Shown: positions 7,222-15,318 of the stretch, piece after piece
Layout of the letters: each line of letters begins with the position of its first letter
Position numbering within the stretch: position 1 is the stretch's first letter
Assembly (NCBI GenBank): GCA_021413705.1
Contig: JAIOPX010000219.1
Span: forward strand, 1 to 38,073
DNA from: Planctomycetota bacterium
GTDB taxonomy: Bacteria; Planctomycetota; Planctomycetia; Pirellulales; UBA7805
Reading direction: 5' to 3'
Length of the DNA stretch: 38,073 bases
Program-made: the position numbers and the translations under genes
The notes under the pieces: generated by a model
Databases searched by the model: none
Told to the model about the DNA's origin: nothing
Seen by the model: only the letters and a program-made list of their open reading frames with translations

Positions 7222-8088
7222 ATGCTAATCATCCACGACACCCCTACTGATACGATCGAGGCCAAGCGCGAGACACTGCTGCAATTCATCCGCCGCTGGC
7301 CGACTTGTCTGGTCGCTTTTTCAGCAGGTGTCGATAGCACGGTGCTCGCCAAGGCGGCCCAATTGGCGCTGGGTGACGGCGCGTTGGCCGTCACCGGTGT
7401 CAGCCGCGCGCTGCCCGAGGGCGAGTTGGACGAGGCCCGACAACTGGCCGCGCAGATCGGCATCCGCCACGAGATTATCGAGACCGACGAGTTGGCCGAC
7501 CCCAACTATGTGAGCAATAGTCCGCAGCGCTGCTTCCATTGCAAGAACGAACTCTACGGCCGGCTGAGCCGCCTGGCCGCGGAGCGCAAGTGCGACGTTG
7601 TCTTCAGCGGGGCGATTGCCGAAGACCTGACCGACTATCGACCTGGCTTGGCGGCGGCGGCCGACCATCGAGTCGAACACCCGCTGGCGGCGTGCGGCTT
7701 CTCCAAACTCGATGTCAGGGCGTTAGCCGCTCACTGGCAACTCCCGGTGGCCGAGAAGCCAGCCAGCCCCTGCCTCGCCAGCCGAATCGCCTATGGCGAG
7801 GAAGTCACTCCGCAACGGCTGGCGATGATCGACCGCGCGGAGCAGCTCCTGCGTGAAGCGGGCATCTCACCCGTGCGGGTCCGCTACCATCGCGGCGACA
7901 TGGCCCGCATCGAAGTCCCCCTCTCCGCGCTGGCCACATTCGCCGAGCCGGCGTTTCACGCCTGGATCGTCGAGGAGTTTTCCGCTCTCGGTTTCAAGTA
8001 CATCACGCTCGACCTGGCCGGCTTCCGCAGCGGCAGCCAGAATGCGGTCCTGCAACTTAAGAGACTGACTCCTGCCAATCAGTCGTAA
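7222..8088 (+). CDS. larE: LarE-like ATP-dependent sulfur transferase
   Basis: A 288-residue PP-loop ATPase of the LarE family. LarE adenylates a carboxylated pyridinium mononucleotide and inserts sulfur during synthesis of the nickel-pincer cofactor of lactate racemase and relatives. The PP-loop is SAGVDS at residues 34-39. Three cysteines are placed as in LarE homologues: C104 and C107 in PQRCFHCKNELY, and C184 in SPCLASRIAYG. C184 lines up with the sacrificial cysteine of Lactobacillus LarE; enzymes with all three cysteines are known to bind a [4Fe-4S] cluster that can carry the sulfur instead. The ATG at 7222 is chosen because the longer frame from 7117 translates the palindromic repeat. 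larB and larC are not in the window. Confidence 0.93.
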   Translation: MLIIHDTPTDTIEAKRETLLQFIRRWPTCLVAFSAGVDSTVLAKAAQLALGDGALAVTGVSRALPEGELDEARQLAAQIGIRHEIIETDELADPNYVSNSPQRCFHCKNELYGRLSRLAAERKCDVVFSGAIAEDLTDYRPGLAAAADHRVEHPLAACGFSKLDVRALAAHWQLPVAEKPASPCLASRIAYGEEVTPQRLAMIDRAEQLLREAGISPVRVRYHRGDMARIEVPLSALATFAEPAFHAWIVEEFSALGFKYITLDLAGFRSGSQNAVLQLKRLTPANQS

Positions 8089-8129
8089 AGCAAGAAGAAT
8101 TCGTGCGATACAGTGTTTGCTATTCCCCT

Positions 8130-8532
8130 TCAGGCAAATGGATTGATTGTTGAGACCGTGTCGTACGTAGCGCCGGCATCAAGGTCTTCCGTATAGAGAG
8201 TATCAATGTCGGCTTCGACACATGCGGCAATCAACAGGCTATCCCAATGCGAGAGACTGTATCGCGAAATGAGTGAAAGCGAACGCGGGATCACGTTCTC
8301 AGTAGGGAGCACCAGCGGGAAGATACTGAGCAAATCGAGAATGTCAGCCTCGATGTCGGCTGCCGGAAATCGGCCGGTTGCGGCGAAACGACGTAGACAA
8401 CTCAGGTACTCACAGGCTACTTGCCAGGGTAACATCGTCGTGGAGGCTGTACCCAGCCGACTCAAGAGATCTCTTTACCGGTTCGTGAAAATCGATCGCA
8501 TACACCAGCACGTTCGTGTCAATCGCGTTCAT
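8130..8532 (-). pseudogene. Frameshifted VapC-like PIN-domain toxin
   Basis: Two frames together make a PIN-domain ribonuclease. From the ATG at 8532 the frame encodes MNAIDTNVLVYAIDFHEPVK, the PIN N terminus with its first catalytic aspartate D5, but it stops at 8410-8412 after 40 residues. The remainder of the domain, from VLPWQVACEYL-like (here MLPWQVACEYLSCLRR) through SLSHWDSLLIAAC and LYTEDLDAG, is in another frame, open from 8465 to 8130. Compared with intact relatives of this family, roughly 15-20 residues between the two parts also seem to be missing, so this is more than a single-base slip. The C-terminal acidic residues are intact, so decay looks recent. The antitoxin gene upstream is intact and overlaps the toxin ATG by 14 bases. 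Confidence 0.85.
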
Positions 8533-8743
8533 GCAATTCGTCTCGCGTGAAGCGATGTCCGCCGGAATCGAATCCTCTGGCTTCGGCGCGTTTCAGAAAC
8601 CTCGCCAGCGCGGCCGCGGGTTTTTCCGAGTCTCGTTGCATCGGTTCAATGCTCACGTTGACACGAGAATGATTGGGCAAATCGACCTGTTGGTCGAGTT
8701 GTACGACTCGATCGATCAAAGTGCCCGTGGTGATGGTCTTCAT
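8519..8743 (-). CDS. VapB-like antitoxin
   Basis: A 74-residue protein just upstream of, and overlapping, the PIN-toxin start, as expected for an antitoxin. Its N terminus (MKTITTGTLIDRVVQLDQQVDLPNHSRVNV, read in parts as TLIDRVVQLDQQV and DLPNHSRVNVSIEP) resembles the beta-rich AF2212-like/UPF0165 antitoxins that pair with PIN toxins. The C-terminal half is a basic helix (ARFLKRAEARG) likely to bind the toxin. The start has a weak GGAG-like site upstream. With the toxin broken, it is now probably an orphan antitoxin, possibly still able to neutralise related toxins elsewhere in the genome. Confidence 0.82.
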   Translation of the reverse strand: MKTITTGTLIDRVVQLDQQVDLPNHSRVNVSIEPMQRDSEKPAAALARFLKRAEARGFDSGGHRFTRDELHERD

Positions 8744-8902
8744 TGGGCCTGCTCCCTTTTAAACGGCTGCAAACTCTCGACACCGCGCTGTCCGATACCT
8801 CAAGTATACCACGGGGAATCGCAAACGGCGCTGCTCTGGCTCAGCACTCACTCTTTCGTCGCAGCTCTTTTGCCGCCCCCCTGGCTTCTCTTCCAGGTTT
8901 CT

Positions 8903-11008
8903 TTATTCCGCAATCGTCGCGCGTGGAACAGCCTCGTAGGGATCGGCTTTCGCGACCTTCGCATCCCTGGCCTTCGTGCCGGGCATAATCTGAAAGCGCG
9001 GATCAAAATCGACCATGGTTGAGGCCAGCTTTTTCAAGATGCTAACATCACCTTGCACCTTCGCGGTTCCCTCCTGGATCTGGGCGGTGAGCGTTTTTGC
9101 TCCCATCATCGTCTTCTCCAGATCGGAGCGGTTGATGGTCAACGTCAGGTCGGGATTGTCGGCGAGAAAACCCTGGATGTTGGTCAGCGTCGCGTTCTCT
9201 AGTTCGATGAGGAACTTTTCACCGTTGTCCGGCGTGACCAGGTTGATGGTGAACCGCATTCCCTCGGCCTTGCGGCTGTCCATGCGAATGCCGAGGAAGT
9301 TGAGAAACAGTTCGGTGGACATTGCCCGGATCACGTCGGGGCTGCTCGAATCGGCCGTTTGCCCTTGCGGAATACCCGATCGGAGTTCGTAGGCCGCGGC
9401 CAGGAAACTGTTGCGCAAACCCGGGTTCTCCTGCTGGTAGCCGATCTGCTCGAAAACGTCCGCCAGCAGACCTTTGGCAGCCTGGTTCTGCGGTTCGGCT
9501 TGAATGAGCTTGTTCAGAATTTCCTGGGCGAGGAGATACTTTCCCTGGTCGTGGAGTTCTCGGCCGCGGGCGAGAATCTTCTCGGCCCCGCCCATCATTT
9601 CGACGTAGAGGGGGGCGGATTCGCTTTGCGGCAGCGGAATGAGGTTGGTCGGATTGCCATCCCAGTACCCGAGGAATCGCTGGATGACTCCCCGGCTGTT
9701 GTTTTCCGGCGACCCGTGATAGCCCCGGCAGTCCCACTTGGCCAGCAGGCTCTTGGGCACCTCATAGACATTGTGAATTTCATTGATGGTCACCCCCTGG
9801 TTGGCGAGATGCAACACCTGGTTGTTCATGTGGGCGTAGAGATCGCGTTGGCCGCGGAGCACTTCTTGAATCCGCGCGTTCCCCCACCGCGGCCAGTGGT
9901 GCGAGGCGAACATCACCTCGGCTTCCCCTCCGAACCGGTGGAGCGCCTGGCTGATGTACTTTGACCAGTTCAACGGGTCGCGCACCGGAGCGCCCCGCAG
10001 CGTGTAGATATTGTGCAGCGACGCGATGACGTTTTCGGCCATCCACAGCGCCTTCATCTCGGGGATGTAGGTGTTCATCTCCGTGGGCGCTTCGGTGTTT
10101 GGCGTGTCCTGGAAAATCATCTTCACGCCATCGACGTCGATTTCCTCGATCTCTTTTTCAACCAGCCTGGTCGGCGCAATCAGTCCGGTGGCGCCGGCCG
10201 ACACCCCCTGGCCGAGACCCTGGCCGACATAGCCGTGCGGACTGGCGGGCAAGAGGAGGCCGTACTGGTAGAACAGCCGCCGGTTCATGGCGTTGCCGGC
10301 ATAGACGTTCTCGGAAATCGTATGCGCCAGGAAGTTGCGGGGAGCGATGATGGGAAGCTTTCCAGACTTCAGATCCGCTTCCTGGATAATGCCGCGCACG
10401 CCCCCCCAGTGGTCGCCATGCGAGTGGGAATAGATCACGGCCGAGACGGGAAGGCCCTGTCCGACGTGTTGCTGGAATAGCTTCCACGCCGCGCGAACCA
10501 CTTCCGCGGTCACGAGCGGGTCGATCACGATCCAGCCGGTCTTGCCTCGGATGAACGTGATGTCGGAGAGGTCGAAACCGCGGACCTGATAAATGCCCGG
10601 GATCACCTCGTAGAGACCGTAGTTGTTGTTCAAGACGGACTGGCGGAGCAGCGAGGGGTGAATGCTGTCAAAATCCTCTTGCGATTCCAGGAACTGAAAC
10701 CGCTCCATGTCCCAGGCGACGTGGCCGGCGTCCGCCATGATCTTGAGATCCTTCATCGGAGCGATGAGGCCCTTTTTCTGCTCCTCGAAATCTCTCTTGT
10801 CGGCAAACGGCAGCCCGGTCTTGGCTTTTTTCAGCAGCTCCCGTGTGAATTTCGACGGCGCTTTGCCCTGGGGATGGAAATGCCCTTTCAAAGGGGCCGG
10901 ATCTTGGGCCCGGGCCTGACCTTCATCAAAGATCAAGTGACCGGCCACCGCGAACGCGGCTCCCGCCGCGGGTAGGGACTCCATGAACTGGCGCCTGGTT
11001 GTCATCAT
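8903..11008 (-). CDS. Secreted alkylsulfatase, SdsA1/BDS1 family
   Basis: A 701-residue enzyme of the type III (metallo-beta-lactamase fold) alkylsulfatases that hydrolyse linear alkyl sulfates such as SDS to the alcohol and sulfate. The N terminus has a Tat signal: TTRRQFMES followed by a hydrophobic stretch and an AQ-type cleavage site near residue 35. The zinc site is HSHGDH at 195-200, followed by the conserved NTEAPTEMN and MAENVIASLHN motifs (substrate and second metal region). A helical dimerisation domain spans about 390-560 and a C-terminal SCP2-like lipid-binding domain about 575-690, beginning IRAMSTELFLNFLGIRMD. Two consecutive ATGs open the frame; either is possible. Neither flank contains a regulator or a fatty-alcohol oxidation gene. 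Confidence 0.95.
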   Translation of the reverse strand: MMTTRRQFMESLPAAGAAFAVAGHLIFDEGQARAQDPAPLKGHFHPQGKAPSKFTRELLKKAKTGLPFADKRDFEEQKKGLIAPMKDLKIMADAGHVAWDMERFQFLESQEDFDSIHPSLLRQSVLNNNYGLYEVIPGIYQVRGFDLSDITFIRGKTGWIVIDPLVTAEVVRAAWKLFQQHVGQGLPVSAVIYSHSHGDHWGGVRGIIQEADLKSGKLPIIAPRNFLAHTISENVYAGNAMNRRLFYQYGLLLPASPHGYVGQGLGQGVSAGATGLIAPTRLVEKEIEEIDVDGVKMIFQDTPNTEAPTEMNTYIPEMKALWMAENVIASLHNIYTLRGAPVRDPLNWSKYISQALHRFGGEAEVMFASHHWPRWGNARIQEVLRGQRDLYAHMNNQVLHLANQGVTINEIHNVYEVPKSLLAKWDCRGYHGSPENNSRGVIQRFLGYWDGNPTNLIPLPQSESAPLYVEMMGGAEKILARGRELHDQGKYLLAQEILNKLIQAEPQNQAAKGLLADVFEQIGYQQENPGLRNSFLAAAYELRSGIPQGQTADSSSPDVIRAMSTELFLNFLGIRMDSRKAEGMRFTINLVTPDNGEKFLIELENATLTNIQGFLADNPDLTLTINRSDLEKTMMGAKTLTAQIQEGTAKVQGDVSILKKLASTMVDFDPRFQIMPGTKARDAKVAKADPYEAVPRATIAE

Positions 11009-11103
11009 CTTCTCCTGGATTGAAGCCCGAGCTCATCTTAGCAGGACAACTTTTTTGAGGCGTATGTTGAGTCGTATCAATACATGTCTTGAGTCCTCTC
11101 AAC

Positions 11104-12165
11104 TCACTTCGCGGCAGGTTCGTTCACGGGGAGCGCGGCCCGTATCCGCCGCGAAAAATCGGGAGCGTCACCAGCTTGTTGTGAAACTTCCGTAATCCGG
11201 GAGCGGCGGCGGAGTTCGTCGAAGGGAATCGAGGTATTCACCAGTCCGGCGCGGTAGAGGTAGCGATCGGCCCAGCCGTTCAGTAGCAGGCGAATGTCGA
11301 ACCCGCCCGTACGCCCGATCTTGTTGGCGTAGCGGACGATATTGATCGTGCAACTGTTGCTCAGCAGATGATACCACTCAGGCTTCTCCGCTAGTTCGTT
11401 GATCCGTTGCAAATAGACCCGAAACAGCGCCTGGGCATTCTCGGGCGAAGTAAGAATCGGATACATGAACACCTCTTCGCCGCGGTGATCGGTGCGGAGG
11501 CGGATCAGGTCGCGCTCATCGCCCACGGCGTAGAACAGCTCGAACTTTTTGAACATGGAGGCGATCGGCTGAAACGATTCCCCCTCTTCGGGCCGCGTTT
11601 CAATCGAAATGCAAACTGGCAGAGCGTTGTCGAAATTGAAGCTGACGAACGTATGCCCCACAGGGCCGATCTTCCAGTAGGAGACAAACAGGTCCACCGA
11701 GGTCAGGTGCGAGATATCTACTTCGCGCTCCTCGTAATGCACCGTGAAGTCGTCACGGGTGCGATATTCGAAATGACGGAAATTGATCAGCCGCACATGG
11801 TCGCCGTCGATGATCGCCTTCGGCAACACGGCCACGGGTTGCCGCCACGGCCGATCCTGCAACGGAGGAATGAGAATCCACCACCCGAGCAGCGCCAGAT
11901 AGACGACGGTAAAACCCAGATACGCCGGCCGCCGTCGGGCGACCCATAACGCCCAGACGGCGAATACGAGAAACACCCCCGCCAGCGCCACCCTGGCCGG
12001 ATACCAGGGTAGGTTCGAGTAGTAAATCGCCAGCGTCCCCCAGCTCACCAGCAGGAACCGGAACAAGAACCGCACCACAACCCAACAGGCCCGGAGCAAC
12101 CACCGCAACAGCAGCAGCAAGCGGGCCGGCAGAGAGCGACGGGGAGCAGATTCGGCGGTGGACAT
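11104..12165 (-). CDS. DUF4105 (Lnb-type N-terminal) membrane protein
   Basis: A 353-residue inner-membrane protein. Three hydrophobic helices occupy about 14-47, 56-75 and 81-101; the domain after residue 110 is DUF4105, named in some species as the Lnb N-terminal periplasmic domain. Its two signature motifs are present: H171 in GHTFVSFNF and C272 in NSCTINIVRYAN. A His/Cys pair like this fits a papain-like (NlpC-related, permuted) hydrolase, but no substrate is known; that is inference. It follows the alkylsulfatase on the same strand, being upstream of it by 95 bases, so it could be co-transcribed. Upstream of its start lies the hairpin at 12236-12294. Confidence 0.88.
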   Translation of the reverse strand: MSTAESAPRRSLPARLLLLLRWLLRACWVVVRFLFRFLLVSWGTLAIYYSNLPWYPARVALAGVFLVFAVWALWVARRRPAYLGFTVVYLALLGWWILIPPLQDRPWRQPVAVLPKAIIDGDHVRLINFRHFEYRTRDDFTVHYEEREVDISHLTSVDLFVSYWKIGPVGHTFVSFNFDNALPVCISIETRPEEGESFQPIASMFKKFELFYAVGDERDLIRLRTDHRGEEVFMYPILTSPENAQALFRVYLQRINELAEKPEWYHLLSNSCTINIVRYANKIGRTGGFDIRLLLNGWADRYLYRAGLVNTSIPFDELRRRSRITEVSQQAGDAPDFSRRIRAALPVNEPAAK

Positions 12166-12235
12166 ACAAGGCTTCGCTAGTCAGGAGAATTGCATTGACG
12201 TAATTGTACACTAATAAAAGAAGACATTTTACAGA

Positions 12236-12294
12236 AGGCCGCGGAGGAGCGCGGAGCCGGATAATTTAGCGAACCCCGCGCTCCTCCGCGGCCT
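12236..12294. repeat. Perfect 19-bp inverted repeat (strong hairpin)
   Basis: Bases 12236-12254 and 12276-12294 are exact reverse complements over 19 bases (GCGGAGGAGCGCGG core) with a 21-base AT-rich loop that includes TAATTTAG. It lies between the divergent DUF4105 gene and the small membrane protein at 12452. There is no T-run on either side. It is likely another mobile palindromic repeat rather than a terminator, since no gene ends here. Confidence 0.85.
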
Positions 12295-12451
12295 CCTGTT
12301 CAAAATTCTTCCCTTGGTTGCGGTCTGGCCCCCGTCCTTGATTCCGGCACTTTCTATTGCTTCCCCAGTGAATGTGATACCATGGGACACTACTGTCACC
12401 GCCGACGATCTATTTGACAAACCGTTTCCTCCCTCCTGGTTTTTCACAGCC

Positions 12452-12916
12452 ATGAACACCACCCCCGCAGCGACCAAACCCAAAAGCTGGCTCATTACCA
12501 TCCTGACGATCCTAATCGTCGGAGCCGTTGCTTACTTCATCTTGTCGAAGCGAGCGTCGATCCATCAAGCCATTCACCCGACGGTTCAGCAGCAGGTGGC
12601 CGGCATTACGTCCGCACTGGAAGCGAACCGGGCCAGCGTGGGCCAACCGCAGATCATTGCCGACCTCGAAGGCGCGGAGCAAGTGGTTGCGCTCGACATC
12701 AACGGCAAAACGATTCGGCTGGTCGAGTTGGACATCTCGAAGCCCAAGAGCGCCGAAGAAATCGCCCACATTCGCCAGCATCGTGCCACCAAGACTCTGG
12801 CCGCTGCCCAGTCCGCCGAAGTGGAAGGGGCGATCGTCATCCTGGATTTTGACAAACACCCGGATCAGGCGAAAATCCTGGAGGCTTTTCACAAGGCCAG
12901 CACTGGGGGCAAATAG
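12452..12916 (+). CDS. Small single-pass membrane protein, unknown function
   Basis: A 154-residue protein. One membrane helix at about 13-31 (WLITILTILIVGAVAYFIL) is followed by a soluble domain with alternating helix and strand, including ADLEGAEQVVALDINGKTIRLVELDI near residues 67-95 (split here: EQVVALDING, RLVELDIS) and a charged C terminus. No catalytic motif is visible. The start at 12452 is taken because it begins a positively charged N terminus before the membrane helix; the upstream in-frame extension (12314) has no ribosome site and unlike composition. Convergent with the YebC gene, whose stop is 30 bases away. I do not recognise the family. Confidence 0.75.
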   Translation: MNTTPAATKPKSWLITILTILIVGAVAYFILSKRASIHQAIHPTVQQQVAGITSALEANRASVGQPQIIADLEGAEQVVALDINGKTIRLVELDISKPKSAEEIAHIRQHRATKTLAAAQSAEVEGAIVILDFDKHPDQAKILEAFHKASTGGK

Positions 12917-12946
12917 CGCCTGCGGTTGAACGTGGCAAAACGGTTG

Positions 12947-13669
12947 CTAGCCGGGAAAGACGACGTTGTGATAGATGTCCTGCACATCGTCGCAGTCGTT
13001 AAGCATTTCGAGGAACTTTTCGAACTGGGCCTGGTCTTCCGCACTGAGCGTCTTGCTGGATTGTGGGAGAAAGGTGATCTCCTGGGTTTCCAGTTCCACC
13101 CCTGGAAAGGCCTCGACAATGGCCATCTTGGCTTTGAAGAACTCGGCGGGAGGGGCAAAGATTGTAATGTAGCCATCTTTGCTCTCGACCTCTTCGATGG
13201 CGACGTCCGCGCCAAACATCGCGTCCATCACCTGCTCTTCGTTGTCTCCCTTGAAGGAGAGGACCGCCAGATGGTCGAACGAGATCGTGGTCGAGCCATT
13301 GGCGGCCAATTTGGAACCCGTCTTGGTGAAGCAATTGCGGACTTCGGAGATCGTGCGGGTCTTGTTGTCGGTCAAGCAATCGACGATGACCAGGGATCCG
13401 CCGGGACCAAATCCTTCGTACCGCGCCGACTGAAAGTCCTCCCCACCCGCGCCACTCGCTTTCTGGATCGCCTTTTCAATCACATGGCTGGGCACCTCGG
13501 CCCGCTTGGCCTTTTCGACCATGCTCCGCAGGGCCGGATTGGCCTCGGGGTCGGGCACGCCATTCTTAGCCGCCATGTACAATTGCTTGCCGTACTTGGC
13601 ATAGAGCTTCGACTTCGAAGCAGCCGTCGCGAAGATCGACTGCTTACGCTTTTCGAACATTCTTCCCAT
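12947..13669 (-). CDS. yebC: YebC/TACO1 family protein
   Basis: A 240-residue member of the YebC/PmpR family. It opens with MGRMFEKRK and continues with a KLYAKYGKQLYMAAKNG helix, ANPALRSMVEKAKRAEVP and IEKAIQKASG, all hallmark segments of the N-terminal helical domain. The YEGFGPGGSLVIVDCLTDN motif begins domain 2, and GADVAIEEVESKDGYITI lies in domain 3. Members were first described as DNA-binding regulators; later work links them to translation through polyproline-type stalls, and the mitochondrial homologue TACO1 activates translation. The MGRMFEKRK opening is of the YeeN-like branch rather than the GHSKWANI branch. No ruvC gene, a common neighbour, is next to it. Confidence 0.95.
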   Translation of the reverse strand: MGRMFEKRKQSIFATAASKSKLYAKYGKQLYMAAKNGVPDPEANPALRSMVEKAKRAEVPSHVIEKAIQKASGAGGEDFQSARYEGFGPGGSLVIVDCLTDNKTRTISEVRNCFTKTGSKLAANGSTTISFDHLAVLSFKGDNEEQVMDAMFGADVAIEEVESKDGYITIFAPPAEFFKAKMAIVEAFPGVELETQEITFLPQSSKTLSAEDQAQFEKFLEMLNDCDDVQDIYHNVVFPG

Positions 13670-14097
13670 AGGAATATTGCCTCTTCGAGTGACTGAAGGA
13701 GCTTGCGCTCGCTTCGGCTCGTTAGTGAGCGGTCAGTTTCATCGACTCTGTCTGCACGCTTGAGCACCGGGATGGAGATTAGCCACAAGCACCTTGTTGC
13801 ATCCGAAGAGCCTTCCAGGTGCTTCCGTCCGGCTTTGACAAGGCTTTGACTGCAGGTTGAACTGCCCCACAATTATAAGTGTTGACGGCCCTTTCTCAAT
13901 GGTCCATGGATGCGTCGAACCCGGCTCTGCTGACCCCTCTCCTTTCCAGGGAGAGGCCGGGAGAGGGTAACGCCCAACTCTGCTTCCAGTCGCGCAAAGA
14001 ACATGCGTGCGAGATTTGGATTACGACTCGGATGAAGTACAATTGGGCCATCATCACTGCGAAGGCTTAGATTTCCCAAGACAGTCGGAGCCGACCC
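13670..14097. other. Non-coding spacer with one palindromic element
   Basis: 428 bases between divergent genes, so it should contain both promoters; I cannot point to a clear one. It holds the palindromic repeat at 13933-13968. Open frames that cross the spacer carry the translated repeat and show no recognisable domain. Confidence 0.6.
13933..13968. repeat. CCCTCTCC-type palindromic repeat
   Basis: An A/T-poor element running ACCCCTCTCC...GGGAGAGG...GGAGAGGGT. The reverse complement matches the element at 32140-32173 inside metH at nearly every position, so both belong to one dispersed family. It forms a stem between CCTCTCC and GGGAGAGG. Confidence 0.82.
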
Positions 14098-14416
14098 ATG
14101 ACTGATCCTGAACCCGTTGAACCGATTTACGACGCCGAGCCAGTCGAGCCGCGGCTGGCTCGGCGGGACGCCTGTAACATCGTCAGCGACACGGTGACGG
14201 GGGTCAACATCCGCCCGCGTGACAATCTGATTCAAACCCTGGCGATCGCCGTGTGTCTGCTGGTGGGAGTGGCCATCGGAGCTAGTGATGTCTCGCGACC
14301 GCTTCCTGGGTGCGGTCGGAGGAGGATTTGTCGGGCTGCTCGTGGGCCTGTTTGGCAGCGGCCTTTTTCTGATGATCTATCGCTTCCTGCGGCACACCCA
14401 GGGGAGGCACGATTGA
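14098..14416 (+). pseudogene. Small membrane protein, apparently frameshifted
   Basis: The ATG at 14098 has GGAG 8 bases upstream. It encodes an acidic, Glu/Pro-rich N terminus and a membrane helix (NLIQTLAIAVCLLVGVAIGA, ending near 14283). Past that point this frame turns into an Arg/Pro-rich sequence of shadow type, while the frame one base further, from about 14285, continues as a second, glycine-rich membrane helix (FLGAVGGGFVGLLVGLFGSG) and ends with FLRHTQGRHD and a TGA at 14414-14416. Joined, the two give a normal ~105-residue two-helix protein. A single inserted base near 14283 would explain it. Alternatives are a sequencing error, a programmed +1 shift, or a separate 42-residue gene from the ATG at 14288 (GGAG 5-6 bases upstream). 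Confidence 0.65.
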
Positions 14417-14498
14417 TGGCCGGCGTTACCGGGCAATCGTTCAAAGGAGAGAGTGCAGAACCTCATCCTGCTTCAAACCTCATCATGAGGGGCATGCC

Positions 14499-14723
14499 GT
14501 GCTTGTTCTTTTCCTGATTTTTCCAGCAATGCTCATCGGGCTTGCGGCGGCAATATGGGGGCTTGTCATCATGGGCAGCGGAAGAGTCCGGCTTACGCGG
14601 CGCAAAATTCTTACGGGAGAAGTTGCCAGGGCCACCGGATGTTTTGTGTTTCTTCTAGGCAGTGCGTTTGTCGTGTATGCCTGGGCAATGGCAACTCTGT
14701 TTCCCGAAGGGCTGGGCCATTAG
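14499..14723 (+). CDS. Small two-helix membrane protein, unknown
   Basis: A 74-residue protein with two strongly hydrophobic helices (about 1-25 and 46-68) separated by a basic loop RVRLTRRK. It starts with a GTG at 14499, with AGGGG about 8 bases upstream. It lies between the frameshifted membrane gene and another membrane gene, all on the plus strand with short gaps, so an operon is plausible. No family recognised. The coding call rests on composition, hydrophobic pattern and the ribosome site. Confidence 0.6.
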   Translation: MLVLFLIFPAMLIGLAAAIWGLVIMGSGRVRLTRRKILTGEVARATGCFVFLLGSAFVVYAWAMATLFPEGLGH

Positions 14724-14738
14724 TATTCTGCGCACCAC

Positions 14739-15122
14739 ATGATCTGGTTTCTGACTCGAATTGCTGTTCCCCTGCTATTTGCTATCGGCATCGTGGTCAC
14801 GCGATGGGGAAGCGACAATGTCGTTTTGTACATTGCCGTGCCTCCCGTATTGCTTGTCGTGCGGATAGCAACCGGCGATTCGCAAGACACCATTGACGCG
14901 CGCTCCAAGGTCCGGGACTGGTATCGTGGCCATTTTTACGAGATTCTTGCGCTGGTGTTTCTCGGCGCCTTTCAGGTTGCCGTCGCCGCCATGGCTGAGG
15001 GAAAAGTGGCGAATGTTGGGTACTGGTTAATCATGGTCCTGATGCTGTTCATGCCGTACCTTTTTCTGATGCTCGTATCAAGCTACTCACTTCAACCCGT
15101 TGACACAGACCCCGATTCCTGA
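14739..15122 (+). CDS. Four-helix membrane protein, unknown
   Basis: A 127-residue membrane protein with helices at about 4-21, 27-43, 69-87 and 93-114. A charged loop (GDSQDTIDARSKVRDWYRGH) separates the first two helices from the last two. The stop of the previous small gene lies 15 bases upstream, so the two may be co-expressed. No conserved motif identified; nothing suggests transport or catalysis. Base composition is slightly more AT-rich than the surrounding genes, as with the neighbouring small ORF. Confidence 0.7.
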   Translation: MIWFLTRIAVPLLFAIGIVVTRWGSDNVVLYIAVPPVLLVVRIATGDSQDTIDARSKVRDWYRGHFYEILALVFLGAFQVAVAAMAEGKVANVGYWLIMVLMLFMPYLFLMLVSSYSLQPVDTDPDS

Positions 15123-15318
15123 CACCTTTTTTACGGGCCATGCTTCACATCGTTTCGTCAAGCACTTTCACCAACTGACTCACGTCCACTTTCCCCGCTG
15201 CCGCTTCTTTCCAGAGCGCACGGATTAGTGTGCAACAGTGGCCAATAACCTGGATTTTAGATTAACGCTTAAACACAGGTTTGCGCGTCAACATCAGTTC
15301 CTGCTCGGCAAGCCAGAC

